64,000 nt of DNA from Verrucomicrobiota bacterium. Lineage in GTDB: Bacteria > Verrucomicrobiota > Verrucomicrobiia > Opitutales > Opitutaceae. Shown piece by piece: positions 17,110 to 26,051 of this stretch (positions are counted from its first letter, which is position 1; every line of letters starts with the position of its first letter). The stretch spans positions 1-64,000 of the forward strand of contig JADKHC010000007.1 in NCBI GenBank assembly GCA_016721945.1, in the 5' to 3' direction. The position numbers and the translations under genes were made by a program. The notes beneath the pieces were generated by a model. That model did not search any database. It was not told the DNA's origin and saw only the letters and a program-made list of their open reading frames with translations.

Positions 17110-20100
17110 ATGAAACTCACTTCCAGTGCGGTCAGGAACTACCAGTTCACAATCGTTATTTTCCTTTGTTTGGTGGCCTTGGGAGTCATGTCGTTTCGCA
17201 ATATGCCGCGAAGCGAGGACCCGGCGCTGAAGATTCCTGCATACAACATCGTTGTCGTTTATCCGGGCGCCAACGCAGTCGATATGGAACGGTTAGTGGC
17301 GAAGCCGCTGGAGGATCGGTTGAAGGAGCTGGATGATGTCGACAAGGTGCAGGCGACCATTCGCGATGGCGTAGCGATTATCGTTATCGAATTTTTCTAC
17401 GGGACTGACCCGGACAAGAAATACGACGACGTTTTGCGACAGATGAATGTTGAGCGGGCAAATTTGCCTGCCGACATCCTGAGCGCCGATGTCTTTAAAA
17501 TTCAGACGATCGACGTCGCTCTTATGCAGGTAGCGTTGGTTTCGGAAGACGCCAGTTACGCGCGGCTCCAGGATTTGGCAGAGGATTTGAAAAAGGAATT
17601 TGAGCACGTGCCGGGCATTCGTCAGGCGGACAAACACGCGTTTCCAGAAAAGCAGGTTCGCGTTTCGCTGGATTTGGATAATCTGGCGCGACTGGCGATT
17701 CCACTGGACCGTGTCGTTGCGGCCATTCGTGCTTCCAATACGAACATACCAGGTGGTTCGGTTGAATTGGGGTCGAGACGTTTTAACTTAAAGACGAGCG
17801 GCAATTACGCCTCCATTGAAGAAGTGCGGATGACGCCCGTAGCGGGCAGCGGTAAAGCGGTGGTCTATCTCAAAGATGTGGCTGACGTGCAGTGGAGTTA
17901 CGAGGATAAGGAAAACTTCGGTCGCTTCAATGGGAAGCGCGCGGTCTTTGTCACCGCGAAGCCGCGTAACAATATCAACATTTTCAATACACGCGATGGA
18001 CTGCGCGTTGCGGTGGATGAGTTCCGGCACCGTTTGCCTGGTGACGTGAAACTCGAAGCGGCGTTTGATCAATCGGTGAACGTGGAGCGTCGGCTCGGTC
18101 GGCTTGGCGAGGACTTCCTGATCGCGCTGGCTTTGGTGCTGATCACGGTAATGCCACTCGGTTGGCGCGCCTCGTTTCTCGTGATGATCGCGATCCCGCT
18201 CTCGCTCGCGATGGGGATGACACTGTTGTACTTTACTGGATACGGTTTGAATCAGCTAAGCATCGTGGGCTGCGTGATTGCCTTGGGATTGCTGGTGGAT
18301 GATTCGATCGTGGTGGTGGAAAACATTGCGCGATTCCGGCGCATGGGTGTGCCGCCAATCGAGGCGGCGATCAAGGCGACAGACCAAATCGCGGTGGCCG
18401 TGGTCGGTACAACGGCGGCGCTCTTGTTTGCGTTTTTGCCTCTGATGATGCTGCCGGGCGGCCCAGGTCAATTTATCCGGTCCATGCCGGTGGCGGTTGT
18501 TTATACCGTGCTCTGTTCGATGGTGGTGGCGCTAACGATCATACCGTTTCTGGCGAGCCGGTTGTTAAGCGGGAAAGTTAGCCCGGAGGGTAATATTCTT
18601 TTGCGGTTGCTGCATCGTGGGATCGAGCGGAGTTATCGCCCAATCCTGCACTGGTGCATGCAGCATCGGGTGGTGTCTTTGCTTGGTGCGGTGACATTGT
18701 TCGGCTGCAGCTTGCTTTTGCTTAATCCGATCGGGTTCAGCTTATTCCCCGCGGCTGGAACGGCAGAGTTTTTGATCAAGATCGAGGCCGAGGAGGGCGC
18801 GAGCACGGCGGAGACCGATGCGATCGCGGGTAAGGTCGAGCGTGTGCTCGCGGCGAATGATCAGATCGAGTGGTATTTCACCTCTATCGGGAAGGGAAAT
18901 CCGATGGTGTACTATAACGAAACTCCGCTCGGCCAGAAGGCGAACAAGGCAGAGATTTACGCTCGGTTGAAACAGTATGATTCGAAGCAAAGTCCGGTCG
19001 TGCTCGAACGGCTGCGGCATCAGCTGAGCACAATCACCGGCGCGCAGATCAATGTGAAAGAATTTGAACAAGGTCCGCCAATCGAAGCGCCGATTGCGGT
19101 ACGCGTATTCAGCGAAGACCTACAGACACTCGCAGAATTGTCAGCCAAAGTGGAAGGCATCCTGCACGAGATCGATGGCACGCGTGACATCAATAATCCC
19201 CAGCGAGTGCAGCGCACCGATCTGAAGCTGATCATTAACAAGTCCACGGCTGCGATGCTGGGCGTGCCGAATGCGGAGATCGACCGCGCAGTGCGGCTGG
19301 CTTTTGCCGGGCTAAATGTCAGCCGTTTCCGCGAGAGCGATGGAGACGAATATAATATTCAACTGACCCTGCCGCGCGGTGAACGCGCATCGTTGGACAA
19401 CTGGAAACGCATCCAAGTACTGTCAGGCTCAGGCCAGTATGTGCCGATCGGTCAGGTGGCCACGCTTGAGTTTACTTCGGCGCCGCCGGTCATCCAGCGA
19501 TTCAATCGTGAGCGTTCGACAACGGTGACATCGTTTGTGCGCACGGGCTACAACGTCGATAAGCTAACCAAGCTGACTGAGGCAAAGCTGATCAAGCTGA
19601 ACTGGCCGGCCGGGACGCGCTGGTCCTTCGGTGGCGAGGTGGCGAGTCGCGAGGAAAGTTTTGGCGACCTTACGAGCGCGATCTTAATCGCGATGTTCGG
19701 CATCCTCGCTATTCTGGTGCTGGAATTTAAGAGTTTCCGCGGCACGATCATCGTCGCTTCGGTAATACCGTTGGGCGTGATCGGCGGTTTATGCGCGTTG
19801 TTTGTGACCGGCTATTCGCTGTCTTTCACCGCGACGGTTGGCTTTGTGGCCTTAATCGGCATTGAGATTAAGAACTCGATCCTGCTGGTCGATTTTACGA
19901 ACCAGTTGCGAGAGAAAGGCACGCCGTTAAAAGAGGCGATCGAGCAGGCCGGCGAAATTCGGTTTCTACCCGTGGTGCTGACGACGCTCACCGCCGTGGG
20001 TGCGCTCTTGCCTTTGGCTGTGCAGAAATCGGGACTCTACTCGCCGCTGGCGGTGGTGATTATCGGCGGCTTGATCAGTTCGCTGCTGCTCTCGCGGTTG

Positions 20101-20145
20101 GTGACGCCAGTCATGTATAGCTTGATCCCGCCGCCGCAGAAATAA
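17110..20145 (+). CDS. RND-family efflux pump, inner-membrane permease
   Basis: 1011 residues with the 12-TM RND plan and two large periplasmic loops. The N-terminus PRSEDPALKIPAYNIVVVYP is typical of the HAE-type group. TM4 has the proton-relay aspartates in LGLLVDDSIVVVENIARFRR. The second half repeats the motif as GFVALIGIEIKNSILLVDF. It exports drugs, detergents or other hydrophobic compounds using the proton gradient. Heavy-metal type is unlikely because the Met/Asp/Glu pattern of CusA is not seen. The stop codon is inside the terminator stem. Confidence 0.92.
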   Translation: MKLTSSAVRNYQFTIVIFLCLVALGVMSFRNMPRSEDPALKIPAYNIVVVYPGANAVDMERLVAKPLEDRLKELDDVDKVQATIRDGVAIIVIEFFYGTDPDKKYDDVLRQMNVERANLPADILSADVFKIQTIDVALMQVALVSEDASYARLQDLAEDLKKEFEHVPGIRQADKHAFPEKQVRVSLDLDNLARLAIPLDRVVAAIRASNTNIPGGSVELGSRRFNLKTSGNYASIEEVRMTPVAGSGKAVVYLKDVADVQWSYEDKENFGRFNGKRAVFVTAKPRNNINIFNTRDGLRVAVDEFRHRLPGDVKLEAAFDQSVNVERRLGRLGEDFLIALALVLITVMPLGWRASFLVMIAIPLSLAMGMTLLYFTGYGLNQLSIVGCVIALGLLVDDSIVVVENIARFRRMGVPPIEAAIKATDQIAVAVVGTTAALLFAFLPLMMLPGGPGQFIRSMPVAVVYTVLCSMVVALTIIPFLASRLLSGKVSPEGNILLRLLHRGIERSYRPILHWCMQHRVVSLLGAVTLFGCSLLLLNPIGFSLFPAAGTAEFLIKIEAEEGASTAETDAIAGKVERVLAANDQIEWYFTSIGKGNPMVYYNETPLGQKANKAEIYARLKQYDSKQSPVVLERLRHQLSTITGAQINVKEFEQGPPIEAPIAVRVFSEDLQTLAELSAKVEGILHEIDGTRDINNPQRVQRTDLKLIINKSTAAMLGVPNAEIDRAVRLAFAGLNVSRFRESDGDEYNIQLTLPRGERASLDNWKRIQVLSGSGQYVPIGQVATLEFTSAPPVIQRFNRERSTTVTSFVRTGYNVDKLTKLTEAKLIKLNWPAGTRWSFGGEVASREESFGDLTSAILIAMFGILAILVLEFKSFRGTIIVASVIPLGVIGGLCALFVTGYSLSFTATVGFVALIGIEIKNSILLVDFTNQLREKGTPLKEAIEQAGEIRFLPVVLTTLTAVGALLPLAVQKSGLYSPLAVVIIGGLISSLLLSRLVTPVMYSLIPPPQK

Positions 20146-20166
20146 CCAGCCTGGCGGCTGGTTATT
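20141..20166. terminator. Bidirectional hairpin holding both stop codons
   Basis: Perfect 11-bp stem AATAACCAGCC (20141-20151) / GGCTGGTTATT (20156-20166) with a TGGC loop. The TAA of the RND gene (20143-20145) and that of the DAHP synthase gene (20162-20164, - strand) both lie in the stem. Only short T runs follow. Confidence 0.7.
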
Positions 20167-21217
20167 GGAATCTTGGTGCGAGGGCGGCGTGGATTTCGCG
20201 GACGACCTTTTCGGTCGTGGCCCAGTCGATGCAGCCATCGGTGATGGAAACGCCGGTGCGGAGCTTTTCTTTGGGCTGAGGGAATGGTTGGTTTCCGGCG
20301 TGGAGATTGCTTTCGATCATGGCACCCATAATCGAGGTGTTTCCGGCGGAGATTTGTGCGAGTAGGGCTTGCACGACTTCGGGCTGGCGCTCCGGCTGTT
20401 TGGCGGAGTTGTCGTGGCTGCAATCGACGAGGATCGCCTTGTGCAGGGAAGCTTTAGTGAGCAATTTTTCGACGTCAGCGATGTGAGCAGGGCTGTAGTT
20501 GGGCCCAGCCGAACCACCGCGAAGGACTATATGGCAATCGGGATTGCCGTTGGTGGTCACGGAGGATGCGACGCCATCCATGTTGATGCCGAGAAAAGTC
20601 TGGGGCTGCGAGGCGGCCTTGATGGCGTTGATCGCGGCCTGGATCGTGCCGTCGGTGCTGTTTTTAAAACCAAGCGGCATCGACAAGCCGGAGGCCATCT
20701 GGCGATGGGTTTGCGATTCGGTCGTGCGCGCGCCGATCGCGGACCAGCAGATCAGGTCGGCGATGTATTGCGGTGTGATCGGGTCGAGCAGTTCGGTGGC
20801 GGTGGGCAGGCCGAGGTCGAGCACTTCGCGGAGGAAAGCGCGGGCGGTGCGCAGGCCGGTGGCGATGTCGTGTGAGCCATCGAGATGCGGATCCATGATC
20901 AGGCCTTTCCAGCCGACGGTGGTGCGCGGTTTTTCGAAATACACGCGCATGACGATCATGATCCGATCGGCGACTTCGGCGGCCAGCTTGGCGAGTTTCT
21001 GCGCGTATTCAGCGCCAGCGGCGGTGTCGTGGATCGAGCAGGGGCCGACGACGAGCAGGAAGCGTTTATCGTTGGTAAAGACCAGGCGGTGAATCTCTTC
21101 GCGGGTGTGTGCGATGAAGGCGGCCTGGGATTCGGTCTTGGGCAGCTCGGCCACGAGTTGCGCGGGCGAGGGCAGGACCTTGGTTTCTGCGACGTTGATG
21201 TCGGACGTTTTCTGCAT
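20162..21217 (-). CDS. aroG: 3-deoxy-7-phosphoheptulonate (DAHP) synthase, class I
   Basis: First step of the shikimate pathway: phosphoenolpyruvate plus erythrose 4-phosphate gives DAHP. 351 residues, the size of E. coli AroF/G/H. Motifs include LLVVGPCSIHD, MRVYFEKPRTTVGWKGL, GARTTESQTHRQMASGLS, HIVLRGGSAGPNY and LVDCSHDNS, covering PEP and metal ligands. The N-terminal extension seen in feedback-regulated enzymes is present. Which amino acid regulates it cannot be told from sequence alone. The upstream leader has terminator-like hairpins and a Phe-rich short frame (see 21287-21421). Confidence 0.93.
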   Translation of the reverse strand: MQKTSDINVAETKVLPSPAQLVAELPKTESQAAFIAHTREEIHRLVFTNDKRFLLVVGPCSIHDTAAGAEYAQKLAKLAAEVADRIMIVMRVYFEKPRTTVGWKGLIMDPHLDGSHDIATGLRTARAFLREVLDLGLPTATELLDPITPQYIADLICWSAIGARTTESQTHRQMASGLSMPLGFKNSTDGTIQAAINAIKAASQPQTFLGINMDGVASSVTTNGNPDCHIVLRGGSAGPNYSPAHIADVEKLLTKASLHKAILVDCSHDNSAKQPERQPEVVQALLAQISAGNTSIMGAMIESNLHAGNQPFPQPKEKLRTGVSITDGCIDWATTEKVVREIHAALAPRFQ

Positions 21218-21286
21218 GTGGGGGACAGACCGTGCTAGTCCTTAGCCGTGTTGCAAGTCTGTGCGTGACTTGATGCCCGATTTGGG

Positions 21287-21421
21287 AAAAAAAGTTGGCC
21301 GGTCGCCTACCCCTAAGCGACCGGCCATTTGCTTTCTTAGTTACCCCAAAACTCCCGCTAGGCGGGAGAACTGTGGAAAATCTAATAAGAAAAAGACAAC
21401 AAATGGCCTGGGCTCCGTCAA
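21287..21421 (-). promoter_or_regulatory. Candidate attenuator in the DAHP synthase leader
   Basis: Read on the - strand, a TTG at 21421 opens a 26-codon frame ending at 21341 that contains RPFVVFFLLDFPQF, with five Phe in 12 residues. It overlaps a 7-bp hairpin (CTCCCGC 21352-21358 / GCGGGAG 21362-21368). Next comes an 11-bp stem (21296-21306 / 21317-21327) followed by seven T, a textbook terminator about 70 nt ahead of aroG. The order leader peptide, first hairpin, terminator resembles amino-acid attenuators. The TTG start and general T-richness leave room for chance. Confidence 0.4.
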
Positions 21422-21485
21422 TAAAATCTTTTGCCGTTTTGGCGGGTAGATTTGCAAATTTAAATATAGAAATAGGTTAGCTCGT

Positions 21486-22412
21486 ATGGAAATCCCGACA
21501 AGTTCAGTGATGTATAGTGTTTATCGACCTGCTGCGGTGCTGAAAATCACGGGCGAAGATGCGTTTTCCTTTCTCCAAGGCCAGTTTACGCAAGATCTGA
21601 GGCCATGCGCAGAGGGCAGATCTTCTGCATACGGTTTGTGGATCAATCAGAAAGGTAAGGTTTTGGCTGACAGTTTTGTGCTTAAACGAGGAGTGGAATG
21701 GTTGGTGGTGAGCCTGTTTTCGCCTGAGGTTGTGATCCGTGAGCGTTTGGAAAGCTATATCATTGCGGATGATGTGATGATTGAGGGCGTGACGGCGCAA
21801 TGGTCGGGCCTGAGCGTGCTGGGCGTGGGTTCGGCGGAGGTGTTGGCGGCGGCGGGTGCGATCACGCCGAATGAACATGCTTGGGTGGCGGCTGGCGGTG
21901 GCGTGGTTTCCAACGGTCGGCGCACGGCAGGGCAGAGCTGGGAGTGGCTGTATCCGCTGGCTGGCGACAGCCCGGTCGGGCTTTTGCGCGCAACTGGTGC
22001 GCAGGAAATTAGTGCTGGCGAATTGGAGCGGTTGCGGATCGGGGCGGGGATTCCGGCGGTGCCGCGCGATATCGGGCCGGAGGATCTGCCGAATGAAGGA
22101 GGGCTGGAGCGTGACGCGATCTCTTATACGAAGGGCTGTTATCTCGGGCAGGAGGTGATGGCGCGGCTAAAGAGCATGGGGCAGGTGCGTCGCCGCTTGC
22201 TTCGCGTGGAGGGTCTGGGGGCGGTTCCTGCGGATTTGCCTGTGCCGCTTTTTGCCGCAGGGAAGAAGTTGGGTGAGCTGCGTTCGGCGGTGAACGTGGG
22301 CGAGGGATTTATTGGGCTTGCGATGATTTCCTTGCTCGGGATGGCAGGACGATCTTTGTTGAGCTTTTCGCCTGAAGGTGCGGCCAACATTGTCGTCAAA
22401 AATGAAGGATAA
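21486..22412 (+). CDS. ygfZ: YgfZ/GcvT-domain iron-sulfur cluster assembly protein
   Basis: 308 residues of the folate-binding GcvT-like fold. The family signature KGCYLGQEV is present at about residue 216, and LQGQFTQDL near the N-terminus is typical. YgfZ proteins help build or repair Fe-S clusters in certain enzymes such as MiaB, probably using tetrahydrofolate. The reading frame begins at 21486; an internal ATG before YSVYRP is a possible alternative start. Its end overlaps the galactokinase start by 11 nt, so the two are co-translated. Confidence 0.88.
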   Translation: MEIPTSSVMYSVYRPAAVLKITGEDAFSFLQGQFTQDLRPCAEGRSSAYGLWINQKGKVLADSFVLKRGVEWLVVSLFSPEVVIRERLESYIIADDVMIEGVTAQWSGLSVLGVGSAEVLAAAGAITPNEHAWVAAGGGVVSNGRRTAGQSWEWLYPLAGDSPVGLLRATGAQEISAGELERLRIGAGIPAVPRDIGPEDLPNEGGLERDAISYTKGCYLGQEVMARLKSMGQVRRRLLRVEGLGAVPADLPVPLFAAGKKLGELRSAVNVGEGFIGLAMISLLGMAGRSLLSFSPEGAANIVVKNEG

Positions 22413-23541
22413 AATCATCGCGCAGTTTAAGGAAGTTTTCGGCGCAGCGCCGGATATCATTGCCCGTGCGCCGGGTCGCATCGAATTCATCGGCAACCAT
22501 ACCGACTACAACGGCGGGACGGTGCTGGGCGCAGCAATCGATCGCGGAATCTGGGTGGCGGTGCGTGCCGTGCCGGGCAACGAAGCGTCATTTTATAGTG
22601 GTTACGCGAAGAAGACGGTGAAGATCGACCTCGCTCGCGCAGAAAAGCAGGCAGGTGATTTGAACTGGGTGAATTATCCGCTGGGCGTGTGGACGCAGCT
22701 GCCGGCGTTTGGACTGAAGCAACCGGGCGGTTTTCAATTCCTCGATATTTCGGATCTGCCCTCGGGCGCGGGCATGAGCAGCAGCGCGGCGATCGAACTG
22801 GCTTCGGCGTTGGCATTCGCCGGGCTCACGGGCGAGAAGCCGTCGCGTGAGACGTTGGTGAAAGTTGCGAAAAAGGCGGAGAACGAATTCGTCGGCGTGC
22901 CCTGCGGCATTCTTGATCAGGGCGTGTCGGGCTTCGGCAAAAAGGATCATCTCGTTTTCATCGATTGTCGCGGGCCGGTGTTTGAGACCGTGCCGTTGCC
23001 GGCGGACGCGCATTTCTGGGTTTTCAACACGCACACGAAGCACGCGCTCGTCGACGGACTCTATGCGGCGCGTCACCGCGAATGCATGGAGGCGGCGAAA
23101 GTGCTTGGGGCGTCTTTACTGGTTGAGGCAACGCTGCCGAAACTCGAAGCGGCTAAGGGTGAGCTGGACGCCACGGCTTTCAAGCGTGCGAAACACGTAA
23201 TCGAGGAAATCGAGCGCGTGGCGCAGGTGCGCGCGGCGCTGGCCAAGGGCGATCTGGTGACGACGGGACGTTTGCTGACGGCTTCGCATCGCAGCTCGCA
23301 GGCCCAGTTTGAGAACAGCACGCCTGAGCTGGATTTTCTCGTCGATACACTGGCGACCACGGCGAATGTCTTCGGTGCGCGACTGACCGGTGGCGGTTTT
23401 GGTGGTGCAGTCATGGCGATGACAAATGGTTCGTTCGCGCAAGCCGATGCCGATCGTGTGGCAGGATTGTACGAGGTGAAATTTGGTGCCGCGCCCGATA
23501 CGCTGCATCTCAAGACTGGGCCTGGTGCGGAGTATGCGTGA
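22402..23541 (+). CDS. galK: Galactokinase
   Basis: Phosphorylates alpha-D-galactose to galactose 1-phosphate (Leloir pathway). 379 residues from the ATG at 22402, preferred over an upstream GTG because MKDKIIAQFKEVFG matches family N-termini. GHMP kinase motifs: RAPGRIEFIGNHTDYNGG, DLPSGAGMSSSAAIE (ATP loop), CGILDQ with the catalytic Asp, and GARLTGGGFGG. The usual GEHTDYN is GNHTDYN here. This could process galactose released by the GH97-type enzyme, though the genes are far apart. Confidence 0.93.
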   Translation: MKDKIIAQFKEVFGAAPDIIARAPGRIEFIGNHTDYNGGTVLGAAIDRGIWVAVRAVPGNEASFYSGYAKKTVKIDLARAEKQAGDLNWVNYPLGVWTQLPAFGLKQPGGFQFLDISDLPSGAGMSSSAAIELASALAFAGLTGEKPSRETLVKVAKKAENEFVGVPCGILDQGVSGFGKKDHLVFIDCRGPVFETVPLPADAHFWVFNTHTKHALVDGLYAARHRECMEAAKVLGASLLVEATLPKLEAAKGELDATAFKRAKHVIEEIERVAQVRAALAKGDLVTTGRLLTASHRSSQAQFENSTPELDFLVDTLATTANVFGARLTGGGFGGAVMAMTNGSFAQADADRVAGLYEVKFGAAPDTLHLKTGPGAEYA

Positions 23542-23556
23542 GGTTGCGGGTTTTTT

Positions 23557-23614
23557 GTAGGCGGGGTGCCCTCACCCCGCAAAGAGCGTCGCGGGGTGAG
23601 GGCACCCCGCCTAC
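23557..23614. repeat. Perfect 24-bp palindromic repeat (REP-like)
   Basis: Arms 23557-23580 and 23591-23614 are exactly complementary (they begin GTAGGCGGGGTGCCC), with a 10-nt loop. It lies between convergent galK and the prepilin peptidase gene. A T run precedes rather than follows the stem, so it is a palindromic repeat more than a standard terminator. Confidence 0.8.
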
Positions 23615-23623
23615 ATCCGATCC

Positions 23624-24592
23624 TCAGAGCAGCGAGTTGAGTTCGGCGAAGTAGGCGGCGATCCAGCGGTCGGCGACGAGGAAATAAATCACTGCGCCGA
23701 TGGCCAGCATCGGGCCGAAGGGGACTTGCACGCCGAAGCCGAGGGAGACGGATTCTTGTTCGGCGTGGGGTGACCCGTCTTCAGGAGTTTCGGCGGGCGC
23801 AGTAGGTTTTTTCTCGGCGACCGGTTGCTCGGCGGATTTTTTCGGCGGAAAGATTTTTTGCCAGATTAGCGCGTAGATAAACCAGATTGTACCGACAATT
23901 GCGCCACCGAAAATGGAGCACACTGCTCCTTGCCAGCCGCAGAAGGCACCGATCATGCCGACGAATTTCACGTCGCCGAAGCCCATGGCTTCTTTCTTCA
24001 AGATTTCTTCGGCGAGTAGTGCGATCCAGAGTACGAGGCCTGAACCAACGAAAAGGCCTAGCAGCGAATCGGTGGCTGAGCGTACACTGGCGATGACGGC
24101 GTATTCATGGCTTTGGCCGTGGAGCATCGGCACGAAGAGCGACAGGATGACGCCGAGCACGCCCGCCCAGATCGTGAACACATCGGGGATGATCATGTGA
24201 TCGAGATCGATGAACGTCGCGCAGATGAGGATCGAAATGAAGACCATGCCGCAGATCGCTTTGCCCGGCGACTCTGGCGCGAACCGCAACCAGCACGCCA
24301 GAAACAAAGCCGCCGTCAGCAGCTCAACGAACGGATAGCGAAACGAGTAGGGTCGACCGCAGCAGCGGGCGCGTCCACGCAGGATGAACCAGCTCAGGAT
24401 TGGGATGTTGTCGAACCAGGCGATAGGTTTTCCGCAGGCACAGTGTGAGCCGGGGCGAACGATGGACTTGCCTGCTGGCACGCGGAAGATGACGACGTTG
24501 AGGAAGCTTCCGATGAGCGCGCCGAAGACGGCGGCCATGGAGGGAAAGAACCAGGTGAATGCAGCGGAAATCTCGGCGTATTGAGATGGCAT
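23624..24592 (-). CDS. Prepilin peptidase (type 4 leader peptidase/methylase)
   Basis: 322-residue polytopic membrane aspartic protease that cleaves type IV prepilin leaders and N-methylates the new N-terminus. It has the N-terminal cytoplasmic domain with Cys pairs (SHCACGKPI and RARCCGRPYS), about eight TM helices, and the two catalytic aspartates in DLDHMIIPD and GFGDVKFVG. A Pro/Glu/Lys-rich insertion of about 45 residues before the last helices is unusual. It would process GspG-K, encoded about 2 kb away. Confidence 0.93.
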   Translation of the reverse strand: MPSQYAEISAAFTWFFPSMAAVFGALIGSFLNVVIFRVPAGKSIVRPGSHCACGKPIAWFDNIPILSWFILRGRARCCGRPYSFRYPFVELLTAALFLACWLRFAPESPGKAICGMVFISILICATFIDLDHMIIPDVFTIWAGVLGVILSLFVPMLHGQSHEYAVIASVRSATDSLLGLFVGSGLVLWIALLAEEILKKEAMGFGDVKFVGMIGAFCGWQGAVCSIFGGAIVGTIWFIYALIWQKIFPPKKSAEQPVAEKKPTAPAETPEDGSPHAEQESVSLGFGVQVPFGPMLAIGAVIYFLVADRWIAAYFAELNSLL

Positions 24593-24731
24593 GAGGCGAA
24601 TCCATGACGGCTGCTGGCGGGAGCGTTGTCAATCCGGCCAAGATTGATCACGGAAGTGCGGAAACTCTATTAAGAACAGCTGGTGTAGAAACCGAACAGA
24701 GAATGTTGAGACGATGCGCGGAGGAGGGAGG

Positions 24732-24832
24732 TTATCCACAGATTACGCAGATTTTCACAGATTATGGAATCTACGCAGCAATGATGCTATGGGTTTATAG
24801 AATCTGCGTCCGTCTGCGTAATCTGCGGATAA
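24732..24832. repeat. TTATCCACAGATTACGCAG inverted repeat
   Basis: 32-nt imperfect inverted arms at 24732-24763 and 24801-24832, built of the short word CAGATTACGCAGATT. It lies between the prepilin peptidase and aroE genes, both on -. The rest of the 24593-24844 gap shows no gene. Confidence 0.7.
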
Positions 24833-24844
24833 CACTGCCTTGCT

Positions 24845-25780
24845 TTAAAGGCTTGTCTGCATCGCTGCTTTGCCCGCGGTGCGCATGGCTTCGGCGGGGG
24901 CGGGGAGGCCGGTCCAGTGGCTGAGGGCGGCGGCGCCTTGGTGAATCAACATGGAGAGACCGTTGGAATTGGGGATGCCGAGGTGTTCGGCTTGGGCGAG
25001 GAGTTTCGTCTGCGGCGGGTTGTAGATCATGTCGGATACGCCGGCGGGTTTCGGGAATTTGCTCAGATCGGCTGGTGGGGTGTCGGTGTCGCGGAGGCCG
25101 GCGCTGGTGGCGTTGATGACGATGGCGCTGGCGGGTAGTTCGGCGGGCGGGTTCGCTGGGTTGAAGCCGTGGAGCGGGATGCCGTGGGCGACGGGTGCGA
25201 GGTCTTTGAGCAGTGCGTCGCGATTGGCGTGGGTGCGGTTGGCGATCCAGAGGGAATTGCAGCTGCGCTGCAGGCAGGCGACGGCAGCGCCGCGGGCGGC
25301 TCCACCGGCGCCGAGGAGAATGATGTCGGCGTGGGCGACATCGAGGCCGAGGTCTGAGCGGATGGCTAGGACGAGGCCGTGGCCGTCGGTGTTGAAGCCG
25401 TGCCAGCCTTGGTCGGTGGCGAGGAGGGTGTTGACGGCGCCGATGGGTTGGGCGGCGGGATCGATCACGCCAGGGATTCGGCCGGACGAAATGAGGTCGA
25501 AGGCGATGACTTTATGCGGGACGGTGAGGTTGAGGCCGCGGAAGTTTTTGGCGCGAAGCTGTTCGAGGGCGCGGGGAAGATCTTCGGGCGGGATGTCGAA
25601 GCGGCAGTATTTCCAGGTGGCGAATTTTTTGTCGGTGCGGGCGAGTTCGGCGAGCGCGGCGTTGTGCATGGCCGGGCTGATGGAGTGCTTGATCGGGTGG
25701 CCGAGCACGGCGAGTGCGGTGCCGGGGAAGGTCCAGGTTTCGAGGTCGGCGAGGGTGAGGACGGGATCAGCGGTGGCCAT
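24845..25780 (-). CDS. aroE: Shikimate dehydrogenase
   Basis: NADPH-dependent reduction of 3-dehydroshikimate to shikimate. 311 residues, slightly longer than E. coli AroE (272). The shikimate-binding start LAVLGHPIKHSISPAMHN, catalytic Lys/Asp region LNLTVPHK and FNTDGHGL, Rossmann loop LLGAGGAARGAA, and NRTHANRDALL are all visible. N-terminal extension of about 20 residues. Stand-alone gene; other aro genes in the window are at 20162 and 37582. Confidence 0.93.
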   Translation of the reverse strand: MATADPVLTLADLETWTFPGTALAVLGHPIKHSISPAMHNAALAELARTDKKFATWKYCRFDIPPEDLPRALEQLRAKNFRGLNLTVPHKVIAFDLISSGRIPGVIDPAAQPIGAVNTLLATDQGWHGFNTDGHGLVLAIRSDLGLDVAHADIILLGAGGAARGAAVACLQRSCNSLWIANRTHANRDALLKDLAPVAHGIPLHGFNPANPPAELPASAIVINATSAGLRDTDTPPADLSKFPKPAGVSDMIYNPPQTKLLAQAEHLGIPNSNGLSMLIHQGAAALSHWTGLPAPAEAMRTAGKAAMQTSL

Positions 25781-26051
25781 CGGGCCTATGCTTTAACGAG
25801 AGAGGCTGGAGAGGGAACCCATTTTTGTGGGGAACTCAGGAAAACAGGAACGGAGGCCTGTGGGTTGGTCCCTCGGTGTTTCACAGGAGAAAACAGAGGT
25901 AACGAAGCGCGTTGCTTTATCGCTCTGGATTCTTCGCTACGCTCAGAATGACAGGATGTCTGTGCCTCGTAATATTTGCCAGACACAGCCTTGGAAACTC
26001 CGGCAGGCAGGCCTTCGTTCTCGTTGTTGCCTTCGGTCAAAGGGGAGAAGC
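25781..26051. other. Intergenic region with dispersed-repeat fragments
   Basis: No gene seen. 25831-25852 (GGAACTCAGGAAAACAGGAA and on) matches 31949-31970 at 20 of 22 positions. Around 25930-25955 is ATTCTTCGCTACGCTCAGAA, a word that looks like another dispersed repeat. Confidence 0.5.

Noticed and set aside
21261..21480. Two overlapping frames of about 61 residues on + between aroG and ygfZ
   Set aside because: They run through the hairpins of the aroG leader and have no protein-like pattern.
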